Shown: positions 1 to 6,956, counted from the stretch's first letter. The stretch is DNA of 10,851 nt from an uncultured Paraburkholderia sp. (GCA_937917025.1 CALFSF010000111.1:1-10851); one strand, 5' to 3'. Translations and numbers: made by a program. Notes: generated from the letters alone by a model not told the origin.

Positions 1-273
1 ATAGATCACCGCGAGGCCCGCATCGCGCGCTTCGGCGGGCGTCGCGAACTGACGGAGAATACCGTCCACCCGCAGCTCGCCTGTATCGGGTCGATGGACG
101 CCGGCCAGAATCTTGACGAGTGTCGACTTGCCCGCGCCGTTTTCGCCGAGCAACGCGTGTACTTCGCCTGGCCAGAGCGCAAGCCCGGCATCGGAAAGCG
201 CCCGCACACGGCCGAATGACTTGCTCGCATGCTTCAATTCAAGCCGCGGTACGCCGGAAGGTTGTTGCTGCAC
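1..273 (-). CDS. Sugar ABC transporter ATP-binding protein, N-terminal 91 residues (partial at left edge)
   Basis: Seen: an open frame from a GTG at 273 to the window edge, preceded by a strong ribosome binding site (GGAGGAG, 281-287). The start of the protein has the layout of a carbohydrate ABC ATPase: a Walker A motif GENGAGKST at residues 43-51 in the context 'GEVHALLGENGAGKSTLVKILAG'. The frame then runs to 'AVIY', where such proteins continue into the Q-loop just beyond the edge. Known: RbsA/XylG/RhaT-type ATPases have two nucleotide-binding domains (about 500 residues) and power periplasmic-binding-protein-dependent sugar import at the inner membrane. Context: it follows the lactonase by 52 bp on the same strand and should be the third gene of the rhaM unit, so L-rhamnose is the likely substrate (inference). 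The permease and binding protein would lie beyond the edge. Confidence 0.88.
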   Translation of the reverse strand, partial: MQQQPSGVPRLELKHASKSFGRVRALSDAGLALWPGEVHALLGENGAGKSTLVKILAGVHRPDTGELRVDGILRQFATPAEARDAGLAVIY

Positions 274-325
274 TACGTGTCTCCTCCATCAGGCGACGCT
301 GGTCTGGCGTCGCGATAATTCAGCG

Positions 326-1219
326 CTAGATACGATAGATGCGTTCGGCGTTACGCCTGAAGAGCGCGTCTTTCTCTTCCACGCTGGCGCCTTCGACGAT
401 CGCGGCATACGCGTTCCACAAATCCGTATAAGAGCCGAATAGCCGGTCAACCGGGAAATTGGATGCGAACATCGCGCGCGCAGTCCCGAACGCGTCGATC
501 GTTTCGAGCACGTAAGGACGCAGGCTTTCCACCGTCCAGCGATGATCGAACATCGCAAGACCGCTAATCTTGACCGCGACGTTCTCGCGCGTGGCCAGCA
601 GGCGCATGCCGTCGCGCCACGCACGAAAACCCTCGACACTGCCGCGGTCCACGAACATGCCCGCATGATTGACGATGAACTGCGTGCCCGGATGGGCTTG
701 TGCGAGCGCCGCGGCTTCCGTCATCTGCGAAGGATAGAGCTGCAGGTCGAACGACATGCCGTGACGTCGCAGCAGCGAAAAATTCTCCCGCCACAGCGGA
801 TCGCGCATCAGATGCCGACCGATATAGTCATAGAGCGGATTTGCATGGACATTGAGAATCTGCCGCACGCCACGGGTGTTCGCGAACGCCGCGTGGCCTT
901 CGAGTACCTGCGTGGCGTTCGGCGCGCACAGGTCCACTGCCGCGACGATGCCCTGCGGCATGCCGCGTGAGCCGCCTGCGTCGGCGACCGCCTGCAGCCA
1001 GCGCGTCTCTTCGACCGGGTCAGCCGGATCGTGATTCGCCTCGACGTGCACGACCTTCAGCACTTCGATATCGCGCGCATCCGCGTGCAGATCCTCGACC
1101 AGATAATCGTGTTTCAGCTCACGTGCATCGCCGACAAACGACACGCCCGGGTTGGCAAGCCACGGGTAATGATGCGTTTTCAGGTCCCACAGATGAATGT
1201 GCGGGTCGACCACTTGCAT
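326..1219 (-). CDS. L-rhamnono-lactonase, COG3618 amidohydrolase family
   Basis: Probably hydrolyses L-rhamnonolactone to L-rhamnonate in the cytoplasm, the second chemical step of oxidative rhamnose breakdown. The 297-residue protein opens with the amidohydrolase-superfamily signature V-D-P-H-I-H (His7, His9), followed by LWD. It has a conserved NHAG at 184-187 (His185) and a late Asp258 in 'ASNFPVDR', as expected for COG3618 sugar lactonases (TIM barrel). The ATG at 1219 is supported by GGAGG about 7 bases upstream. Known: COG3618 members hydrolyse L-fucono-, L-rhamnono- or other sugar-acid lactones, so the fold alone does not fix the sugar. The neighbouring rhamnose mutarotase and rhamnonate dehydratase make rhamnose the best guess; L-fuconolactone is the main alternative. 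It lies 36 bp after rhaM and 52 bp before the ABC ATPase, so probably in one operon. Confidence 0.85.
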   Translation of the reverse strand: MQVVDPHIHLWDLKTHHYPWLANPGVSFVGDARELKHDYLVEDLHADARDIEVLKVVHVEANHDPADPVEETRWLQAVADAGGSRGMPQGIVAAVDLCAPNATQVLEGHAAFANTRGVRQILNVHANPLYDYIGRHLMRDPLWRENFSLLRRHGMSFDLQLYPSQMTEAAALAQAHPGTQFIVNHAGMFVDRGSVEGFRAWRDGMRLLATRENVAVKISGLAMFDHRWTVESLRPYVLETIDAFGTARAMFASNFPVDRLFGSYTDLWNAYAAIVEGASVEEKDALFRRNAERIYRI

Positions 1220-1255
1220 GGGACACCCTCCGCCCGTTGAAGGTTTAAAGATCGT

Positions 1256-1570
1256 TCAGGGAAGATGAAACACCGGCACGAGCGATTGCTGCAACGGCGT
1301 GTGATCGGGCGCGGTCTGCATGATGTCCGCCATGTGATCCCACCATTTGCGCATGATGTCGAGCGCAGGCAACTGGTCCATCGTGTGACCGGCGGGACGG
1401 GTTAGTACGGCGAACAGATGATGCGTCTCTTCATCGAGGAAGATCCGGTAGTCGCGCACGCCCGCGTTGTGCAGTGCGTCAACGAGTTCCGGCCAGATCT
1501 CCCGGTGCCGGCGTTCATATTCTTCGCGCATGCCGGGGTTGAGCATCATCCGGAAAGCCACTGTCTCCAT
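1256..1570 (-). CDS. rhaM: L-rhamnose mutarotase
   Basis: Interconverts the alpha and beta anomers of L-rhamnose, supplying the anomer used by the dehydrogenase. The 104-residue length equals that of E. coli RhaM, and the layout matches along the chain: 'EEYERRHREIWPEL' at 16-29 with His22 in the position of the catalytic histidine and Tyr18 next to it, Tyr41 in 'RDYRIFLDEE', the Trp76-Trp77 pair, and a C-terminus ending in 'VFHLP'. The start at 1570 is the only ATG that gives the full N-terminal strand; a purine-rich GGAG/GAGGGA stretch precedes it. It is the first gene of the left-hand minus-strand unit, about 50 bases after a predicted LysR-regulated promoter, and is divergent from the LysR gene. 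Family members acting on related 6-deoxy sugars such as fucose exist, so the sugar is inferred from similarity and context. Confidence 0.92.
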   Translation of the reverse strand: METVAFRMMLNPGMREEYERRHREIWPELVDALHNAGVRDYRIFLDEETHHLFAVLTRPAGHTMDQLPALDIMRKWWDHMADIMQTAPDHTPLQQSLVPVFHLP

Positions 1571-1626
1571 TCCCTCGCGTCTCCAGGTGTGTGTTCCGCG
1601 CTTTCTCGGGCGAAGCGACTGGAACG

Positions 1627-1656
1627 ACTATAATTCCGGCGTCGATAGCATCTCAA
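1627..1656 (-). promoter_or_regulatory. Predicted sigma-70 promoter of the rhaM-lactonase-ABC unit (P1)
   Basis: On the minus strand, TTGAGA (complement of 1651-1656) lies 18 bp from TATAGT (complement of 1627-1632), five of six consensus bases in each hexamer. The predicted start is near 1620, giving a leader of about 50 bases before the rhaM ATG. The first three bases of the -35 are also the last three of a LysR-type box (1654-1672), the usual place for an activation site. The start site is inferred. Confidence 0.6.
1629..1634 (+). promoter_or_regulatory. Possible -10 element for the lysR gene
   Basis: A perfect TATAAT reads on the plus strand 69 bases before the LysR start codon and overlaps the P1 -10 on the other strand. 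No convincing -35 is seen 16-18 bp upstream (the region reads TCGGGC), so it is weak as a stand-alone promoter. If used, both LysR boxes would lie between the start site and the gene, as expected for autorepression. Confidence 0.3.
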
Positions 1657-1693
1657 TCCGAAGTTGGGATTGGGCGATACTGAAACCGAATCG
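1654..1693. promoter_or_regulatory. Tandem LysR-type operator between rhaM and lysR
   Basis: There are two inverted repeats of the T-N11-A class. The inner one (1654-1672) has the arms CAAT and ATTG, extending to CAATCC/GGATTG; the outer one (1675-1693) has the arms CGAT and ATCG. Their centres (1663 and 1684) are 21 bp apart, two helical turns. Relative to the predicted P1 start near 1620 they sit at about -43 and -64, which fits the activation and recognition half-sites of LysR-type promoters. The same arrangement recurs at 6983-7022 upstream of the other catabolic unit. Binding by the adjacent LysR protein is inference. Confidence 0.65.
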
Positions 1694-1702
1694 CACAGGT
1701 CC

Positions 1703-2680
1703 ATGAACCACAACGCTGCCACGGTCGCCCTCGTCAACAGGCTCAAGTTCAAACACCTTGCGCTTCTCGTTGCGCTCGACGACGCGCGCAACGTCCATCA
1801 GGCCGCCGAAGCCATCAACGTCGCGCAGCCGAGCGCGAGCCGCATGCTTGGCGACATCGAGGAAGCATTCGGCTTCCTGCTCTTCGAGCGCAACGCCCGC
1901 GGCATGCAACCGACGCCGCTCGGTGTCGTCACGCTGGCCTACGCGCGCCGGGCACTCGCCGAACTCACCCGCTTCGCGGAAGACCTCGACGTCAAGCGCA
2001 AAGGCGGGCACGGCCAGCTGACCGTCGGCGCGATCATGGGCGCGGCGCCCGACCTGCTTGCGATGGCCGTCTCCGCGCTCAAGACCGAACGGCCGCTGCT
2101 CAACATACGCATACTCGGCGAAACCAGCGACCAGGTCGTGCAGTTGCTGCATCGCCGCGAAATCGATCTGGCGCTCGGGCGACTGACGAGCCCCTTGCAA
2201 CACAACGACTTCAACTTCGAAATGCTGGCCCGCGAGCCATTGCTGCTCGTCGTTCGCCGCTCGCATCCACTGGCCGGCTGCAAATCGGTCACGCTTCGCG
2301 AGCTGATCGACTGGCCGTGGGTCGCGCAACCGGTTTCGAGCCCTGCCCGCGTACTCTTTGAAGAAGAACTCGCGCGCGCCGGGCTCGCGACACCCGTGAA
2401 CCTGACCGAATGCGCGTCGATCTTCGCGACGCTTCAGCTGCTCGGAAACTACGACGCCGTTGCGATGCTGCCGGAATCCGTCGTGCGCGATCACGTGCGC
2501 GGCAAACTGCTCGTCGCGCTGCCCGCTGAAATCGGCAAGAGCCTGCCGGGCTTCGGCATTCTTACCCGCAAGGGTGAACCGCTTGCCGAGCCGGCGGAGC
2601 ATTTTGTCGATCTGCTGCGCGGCGTTTCAAGGTCGCTTGCGCGCGAGGACGTTGAAACCGCACCGCAGCCCGCGCATTGA
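1703..2680 (+). CDS. LysR-type transcriptional regulator, probable activator of the rhamnose cluster
   Basis: A 325-residue LysR-family protein. The N-terminal winged helix-turn-helix lies at about residues 14-75, with the typical 'VHQAAEAINVAQPSASRMLGDIE' helix pair at 31-53 and 'LLFERNARGMQPTPLG' as the wing. The rest is a periplasmic-binding-protein-like effector domain. Its style resembles the GbpR/sugar-regulator branch, judged by eye. The ATG at 1703 was chosen over an in-frame TTG at 1664, which lies inside an operator box, because an AGG stands 6-8 bases before the ATG. It is divergent from rhaM, with both LysR boxes in the shared 132-bp gap, and converges on the dehydrogenase with only 3 bp between stop codons. 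Inference: it senses rhamnose or a pathway intermediate, activates both catabolic units and represses itself. The true effector cannot be read from the sequence. Confidence 0.9.
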   Translation: MNHNAATVALVNRLKFKHLALLVALDDARNVHQAAEAINVAQPSASRMLGDIEEAFGFLLFERNARGMQPTPLGVVTLAYARRALAELTRFAEDLDVKRKGGHGQLTVGAIMGAAPDLLAMAVSALKTERPLLNIRILGETSDQVVQLLHRREIDLALGRLTSPLQHNDFNFEMLAREPLLLVVRRSHPLAGCKSVTLRELIDWPWVAQPVSSPARVLFEEELARAGLATPVNLTECASIFATLQLLGNYDAVAMLPESVVRDHVRGKLLVALPAEIGKSLPGFGILTRKGEPLAEPAEHFVDLLRGVSRSLAREDVETAPQPAH

Positions 2681-2683
2681 TGC

Positions 2684-3466
2684 TCATTGCAGGTTGACGA
2701 AGAGGCCACCGTCCACGAGCAACGCGGCGCCTGTTACATAACGGGCGCGATCGGAAGCAAGAAAAACGACGCAGTCCGCGACATCCTCCGGTCGCCCCAG
2801 CCTGCCAAGCGGAATGCGTTTTTCGAAGTACGCCTTTTTGGTTTCATCAGCGAGATCTTCGGCGTTCAGATCAGTGGCGATCGTGCCCGGCATCACCGAA
2901 TTGCAGCGGATACCGTAAGGCCCCAACGCGATCGCACATGACTGCATCAACGAATGCACACCCGCCTTGGTCGGCGTGTAGTGCGTCTGCATGCCACCGC
3001 CTACCAGCGCGCTGATCGAACTTGTCGCCACGATCGCGCCACCGGTGCCCTGCTCTTTCATCTGCCGCGCCGCCGCCTGCGTGACATAGAACGCGCCGTT
3101 CAGGTTCACGCCGACAGTCGCCTCGAGCACCGCTGCGGGCATGTCGAGAAACGCGTGGAACGGACAGATGCCTGCGTTGCTCGCGAGCACGTCGACCTTG
3201 CCGAATGCATCGACGGTGCGGCGCACGAGTTCCGTGCCGGTTTCAGCCAGCGCGACGTTGCCCTCGACCGCGATCACGCGACGCCCCAGCGCCTCGATTT
3301 CGCCGACGACTTCGTCGACCGCCGAACGGCGTCCATACGACGCGTCATTGTCGCCCCAGAAGTTGATCGCCACGTCGGCGCCTTCCGTTGCACACGCAAC
3401 GGCAATCGCACGGCCAATGCCACGCGAACCGCCGGTGACGATCACTACCTTGTCCTTGAGCAGCAC
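2684..3466 (-). CDS. L-rhamnose 1-dehydrogenase, SDR family
   Basis: Oxidises L-rhamnose at C1 to the lactone with NAD(P)+, the first committed step. It is a 260-residue classical short-chain dehydrogenase: cofactor motif TGGSRGIG at 11-18, NAG at 97-99, and the catalytic set Asn121, Ser150, Tyr163, Lys167 (YTPTK). The C-terminus is 'GAALLVDGGLFVNLQ'. The overall sequence, including 'INFWGDNDASYGRRSAV' after the second strand, matches my recollection of bacterial L-rhamnose 1-dehydrogenases rather than the shorter-looped L-fucose dehydrogenases. There is no acidic residue right after strand 2 (Asn35-Phe36), which leaves NADP+ use possible. The start is GTG at 3466, with GGAGG seven bases upstream. 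It is the last gene of the right-hand unit, 49 bp after rhmD. L-fucose or another 6-deoxy sugar is the alternative substrate. Confidence 0.85.
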   Translation of the reverse strand: MLLKDKVVIVTGGSRGIGRAIAVACATEGADVAINFWGDNDASYGRRSAVDEVVGEIEALGRRVIAVEGNVALAETGTELVRRTVDAFGKVDVLASNAGICPFHAFLDMPAAVLEATVGVNLNGAFYVTQAAARQMKEQGTGGAIVATSSISALVGGGMQTHYTPTKAGVHSLMQSCAIALGPYGIRCNSVMPGTIATDLNAEDLADETKKAYFEKRIPLGRLGRPEDVADCVVFLASDRARYVTGAALLVDGGLFVNLQ

Positions 3467-3515
3467 TTCTTTTCCTCCACTTTCTGGCTATCTACGATCG
3501 ACACGTTCAATGCAG

Positions 3516-4694
3516 TCAGTGCGTATAAGGCCGCGCCAGCGGGCATTCGGGATTCAGACGCACGCCAAAGCCCGGCGTTTCGGGCACTTTCATGCGGCCG
3601 TTCACGGGCACCGGTTCGTCCAGCAGCAATGGCGTAAACATCGGTACGACCTGATCCGCTTTCGGCGCCATCATCAGGAATTCCGCAAACGGCGAGTTAT
3701 GGCGCGTTACGACAAAGTGATAGCTGTATACCGACGAACCATGCGGCACGACCATCACGTTGTGTGCATCGGCAAGCGCCGAGATCTTGACCAGTTCCGT
3801 CATGCCGCCACACCAGCCTACGTCCGGCTGGATCAGGTCGCAACATTCCATCTCGAGCAGCATGCGAAAACCCCAGCGCGTCGCCTCGTGTTCACCGGTC
3901 GACACCATCATGCCGCGCGGCACGTTGCGGCGCAGTTCGGCGTAACCCCAGTAGTCATCGGGCGGCAAACATTCTTCGAGCCACTTCAGACCGTGTTCAT
4001 GCGCGGCCTGCGCGAGACGTGTCGCGTAGGGCACGTCGAGGCTCATCCAGCAATCGAACATCAGCCAGAAATCGTCGCCCACTTTCGAACGCATGTCCGC
4101 CAGCTTTGCGATGTTCTTCTTGAGCCCTTCTTCGCCTTCCGCGGGACCGTGCTGCAACGGCATCTTTCCACCGATAAAGCCCATCTGCTTCGCGAGGTCG
4201 GGACGCGCGCCCGTCGCGTAGAACACGAGTTCGTCGCGCACCGGTCCGCCCAGTAACTGGTACACCGGTTCCTTGCGCACCTTGGCAAGCAGATCCCACA
4301 ACGCGAGATCGACGCCGGAAATCGTGTTCAGCACGACGCCTTTGCGCCCGTAATAGAGCGTGGCGAAATACATCTGGTCCCACATCTTCTCGATGTCGGT
4401 CACGCGCTGCCCTTCCAGGAAGCGCGCGAGATGCTTTTCGACGATGAACGCGCCGATCTCGCCGCCCGTCGTCACCGCAAAGCCGACCGTGCCATCACTC
4501 GCCTCGATTTCGACGACGAGCGTGCCCAGCACGTTGATCCCGAACGACTGGCGGCTCTGCCGGTATTCCGGGTAACGCGCCATCGGCGTCGAGATGTGAT
4601 CGTCGATCCAGTGGCCGTCAGGCTGATCGTGATAATCGGCGCCGCCGCCGCGAACGATGAAGGCACGCACGTGCCGGATGGTGGGCATGGCCAT
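3516..4694 (-). CDS. rhmD: L-rhamnonate dehydratase, enolase superfamily
   Basis: Removes water from L-rhamnonate to give 2-keto-3-deoxy-L-rhamnonate, Mg2+-dependent and cytoplasmic. The 392-residue protein resembles E. coli RhmD over its whole length. Near the N-terminus are 'DYHDQ' and 'HWIDDH' with His33, then 'SRQSFGINVLGTLVVE' and 'FYATGARPDLAKQMGFIGGKMP'. The metal ligands are Asp214 (LMFDCW), Glu240 (WLEECLPP) and Glu268 (STGEH), with His269 following. The general base dyad is His318 (VPHGSSVYS) with Asp291 (QPDVGWCGG). The lysine base of other mandelate-racemase groups is not expected in this subgroup. GGAG stands nine bases before the ATG at 4694; a second ATG two codons in is also possible. 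Known RhmD enzymes also take L-lyxonate and L-mannonate, so modest promiscuity is likely. It follows the RhmT-like transporter by 67 bp, an interval holding a strong hairpin. Confidence 0.95.
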   Translation of the reverse strand: MAMPTIRHVRAFIVRGGGADYHDQPDGHWIDDHISTPMARYPEYRQSRQSFGINVLGTLVVEIEASDGTVGFAVTTGGEIGAFIVEKHLARFLEGQRVTDIEKMWDQMYFATLYYGRKGVVLNTISGVDLALWDLLAKVRKEPVYQLLGGPVRDELVFYATGARPDLAKQMGFIGGKMPLQHGPAEGEEGLKKNIAKLADMRSKVGDDFWLMFDCWMSLDVPYATRLAQAAHEHGLKWLEECLPPDDYWGYAELRRNVPRGMMVSTGEHEATRWGFRMLLEMECCDLIQPDVGWCGGMTELVKISALADAHNVMVVPHGSSVYSYHFVVTRHNSPFAEFLMMAPKADQVVPMFTPLLLDEPVPVNGRMKVPETPGFGVRLNPECPLARPYTH

Positions 4695-4731
4695 GAGGAT
4701 GGGCTCCGTAGTGTCCGTATTTGAAGTGCCG

Positions 4732-4755
4732 CCTGGCGCGTCGATTCGCGCCGGG
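4732..4755 (-). repeat. Intercistronic hairpin between transporter and dehydratase
   Basis: A nine-pair stem (CCTGGCGCG with CGCGCCGGG, one G-T wobble) encloses a six-base loop TCGATT, six bases after the transporter stop codon. No T-run follows on either strand, so it does not look like a simple terminator. A transcript-stability or processing element that sets the transporter-to-enzyme ratio is possible. Confidence 0.5.
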
Positions 4756-4761
4756 CCTGCG

Positions 4762-6084
4762 TTAGCGTGAGTGATGAACCGGGTGCTGAAAGAGCGACGT
4801 CGAACTGTCTTTTCCGTGGCGAAAGAGCGTCGCGATCAGAAGCGCCGCGAGCACGCTCGCGGCGCCGAGTACGATGAGCCCAGCCTGTGTCGACGGAAAC
4901 GCCAGATCGGCCTGCGTGCGCAGCGTCGGCGCGATAAAGCCGCCGATGCCGCCAAGCGAATTGATCAGCGCGATGCCGCCCGCGGCGGCCGCGCCTGTCA
5001 GATAGCGCGTAGGAAAGGTCCAGAAAAGCGGCTGCGCGGCGATAAAGCCACTTGCGGCGCAGCACAGTGCAACGAGCGCAAGAACCGGGCTATGCAGCAA
5101 CCCGGACAGTCCGATGCCGCAACCCGCGATCACCAGCAGCAGCACAGCCCAGCGGCGATGGCCGCCGGTGCGGTCCGCGCGGCGCGGCACATACCACGTG
5201 ACCGCGACCGCGCAGAGCCAGGGCAACGCCATCACGAGCCCGACGCGCAGCCCCACTTTCGCACCGAGCAGCGCTGCGACCTGTTGCGGCAGATAGAAGA
5301 TCACACCGTACACGCTGGTCTGGATCAGCAGATAGATAAACGAAAGCGCCAGCACACGGCGATCGCACAGCGCGGCAAGCACGCTGCGCGGGCCATGCGC
5401 GGCGGCTTCGCGAGCGTCTTCATCGAGCGCCGCCGCGAGCAGGCTGCGCTGCTGCTCGTCGAGCCACGCGGCTTCCGCGGGACGGTTGTCGAGATACCAG
5501 AACGCCCACACGCCGACGGCCGAAGCGAGAACACCTTCGATCAGAAAGAGCCACTGCCAGCCCGCGAGACCGAACGCGCCATGCAGGTCGAGCAACAGGC
5601 CGGACAACGGGCTGCCGAAAATAAACGCAAGCGGTGCGCCAAAATAGAACACGCCCACCGCACGCGCGCGCGCCGATTGAGGAAACCAGTGCGTGAGGTA
5701 ATAGATGATGCCGGGAAAGAAGCCGGCCTCGGCGACGCCAAGCAGGAAACGCAGCGTATAGAACGCAAACGGCGTGTGCACCATCGACATGCCCGCGGAG
5801 ACGATGCCCCACGTGACCATGATGCGGCACATCCACAGGCGCGCGCCGACGCGATGCAGCAAGAGGTTGCTCGGCACTTCAAAAAGCGCATAGCCCACGA
5901 AGAACACGCCGGCACCGAATGCAAACGCGGCATCGGAAAGTCCCGTGTCGTGCTGCAGCGCCTTTTGCGCAAAACCGATGTTCGCGCGATCGAGAAAGGC
6001 CAGCACGTACATCAGCAGCAGGAACGGCAAGAGCCGCCGCATGACTCGGCCGATGACCGCCTCGGTCGGGGACGTCGTGTTCAT
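4762..6084 (-). CDS. rhmT: MFS transporter, RhmT-like, probable L-rhamnonate importer
   Basis: A 440-residue major facilitator protein with about twelve hydrophobic segments in the inner membrane. It belongs to the anion:cation symporter branch, shown by 'LAFLDRANIGFA' at 28-39 in the first helix. It follows E. coli RhmT closely in several blocks, such as 'FLDRANIGFAQ..', 'AEAGFFPGIIYYLTHWFPQ', 'GAPLAFIFGSPLSGLLL', 'FIAAQPLFWTFPT' and 'GGFIAP'. Expected role: proton-coupled uptake of L-rhamnonate or a similar sugar acid, feeding directly into RhmD. The ATG at 6084 was preferred to the upstream one at 6129 because AGGAGA stands six bases before it and the N-terminus then has the family's length. 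It sits between the second SDR (81 bp upstream) and rhmD. The exact sugar acid is inferred from the pairing with rhmD, which also occurs in E. coli. Confidence 0.85.
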   Translation of the reverse strand: MNTTSPTEAVIGRVMRRLLPFLLLMYVLAFLDRANIGFAQKALQHDTGLSDAAFAFGAGVFFVGYALFEVPSNLLLHRVGARLWMCRIMVTWGIVSAGMSMVHTPFAFYTLRFLLGVAEAGFFPGIIYYLTHWFPQSARARAVGVFYFGAPLAFIFGSPLSGLLLDLHGAFGLAGWQWLFLIEGVLASAVGVWAFWYLDNRPAEAAWLDEQQRSLLAAALDEDAREAAAHGPRSVLAALCDRRVLALSFIYLLIQTSVYGVIFYLPQQVAALLGAKVGLRVGLVMALPWLCAVAVTWYVPRRADRTGGHRRWAVLLLVIAGCGIGLSGLLHSPVLALVALCCAASGFIAAQPLFWTFPTRYLTGAAAAGGIALINSLGGIGGFIAPTLRTQADLAFPSTQAGLIVLGAASVLAALLIATLFRHGKDSSTSLFQHPVHHSR

Positions 6085-6165
6085 TGTGTCTCCTGATTCG
6101 TCCAGCGTCGTGGCTGGCTCGACTGGCATGTTCCGGTGTGCGGATCCAGCGGGTTCAGGCGTGCA

Positions 6166-6918
6166 TCAGTACGTCGCGCGGCCGCCGGACAGATCGAACA
6201 CCGAGCCTGTGCTGAACGCGCAGTCTTCGGAAGACAGCCAGAGAATCAGCGATGCCGCTTCTTCGGGCAGCAAAAAGCGGTTCATCGGAATCTTCGAGAG
6301 CATGTAGTCGATATGCTCCTGCGCCATCGAATCGAAGATTTCGGTTTTTGCCGCAGCGGGCGTGACCGCGTTAACGAGAATATTGCTGGTGGCAAGTTCC
6401 TTGCCGAGCGACTTCGTGAGCCCGATAAGGCCGGCCTTCGACGCGCTGTAGTGCGACGCGTTCGGGTTGCCCTCCTTGCCCGCGACCGATGCAATGTTGA
6501 CGATGCGCCCGTACCCCTGCTTCAGCATCTGCGGAACGATGGCGCGGCTGGTCAGATAGGGGCCGATCAGGTTCACGTCGATCACACGCCGCCATACGTC
6601 GGGCTCGAGCTCCCACGTTTTGCCGTTGCCGCCCGTGATGCCCGCGCAGTTGATCAGCACATGGATCGCGCCGTGTTGCTCGACGGTTCGGGCGGTTGCC
6701 TGCGCAACGGATGCTTCGCTCGTCAGTTCGACGACTTCGGAGGTGACCTTGCCATGTTCGGCCAGTTCACGCTGGCTGCGCGCGAGACGATCGGCATCGA
6801 CATCCCAGAGGGCGACGGATGCGCCCGACTGCAGCGCCCGCTGCGCCACCGCGTAGCCGATACCGCGCGCCCCGCCCGTGATGACGACGACGCGGTTGTC
6901 CAGATCGATACGGTTCAT
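6166..6918 (-). CDS. SDR-family dehydrogenase, probable 2-keto-3-deoxy-L-rhamnonate 4-dehydrogenase
   Basis: A 250-residue classical short-chain dehydrogenase: TGGARGIG at 14-21, NCAG at 90-93, and catalytic Asn116, Ser144, Tyr157 and Lys161 (YSASK). Asp39 at the end of the second strand points to NAD+ rather than NADP+. It is the first gene of the unit, before rhmT, rhmD and the rhamnose dehydrogenase. The ATG at 6918 is preferred over one five codons upstream because GGAG lies just ahead with normal spacing, whereas the upstream ATG would overlap that site. Inference: in the known variant pathway, the RhmD product is oxidised at C4 by an NAD+-dependent SDR to 2,4-diketo-3-deoxy-L-rhamnonate, and this is the only unassigned oxidoreductase in the cluster. 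SDR substrates are hard to predict from sequence, so a different sugar-acid substrate remains possible. Confidence 0.72.
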   Translation of the reverse strand: MNRIDLDNRVVVITGGARGIGYAVAQRALQSGASVALWDVDADRLARSQRELAEHGKVTSEVVELTSEASVAQATARTVEQHGAIHVLINCAGITGGNGKTWELEPDVWRRVIDVNLIGPYLTSRAIVPQMLKQGYGRIVNIASVAGKEGNPNASHYSASKAGLIGLTKSLGKELATSNILVNAVTPAAAKTEIFDSMAQEHIDYMLSKIPMNRFLLPEEAASLILWLSSEDCAFSTGSVFDLSGGRATY

Positions 6919-6956
6919 TGCTGTCTCCTGCAATTGGCTTGAATGTTTATGTCGCC

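Noticed and set aside
1628..2602. 324-codon open frame antisense to the LysR gene
   Set aside because: It mirrors the LysR gene; long antisense frames are expected with high-GC codon bias. Its translation is rich in Arg, Glu and Asp without any family pattern, and it has no ribosome binding site.
326..3466. Assignment of the cluster to L-fucose rather than L-rhamnose
   Set aside because: The lactonase and mutarotase families alone would allow fucose, but the dehydratase and carrier match RhmD and RhmT, and the dehydrogenase resembles rhamnose 1-dehydrogenases. Fucose is kept only as an alternative.
4771..6096. 441-codon plus-strand open frame opposite the MFS gene
   Set aside because: It lies wholly over the transporter, and its translation is an Arg/Gln/Ala-rich, low-complexity product typical of an antisense shadow; the minus-strand frame has clear transporter blocks.
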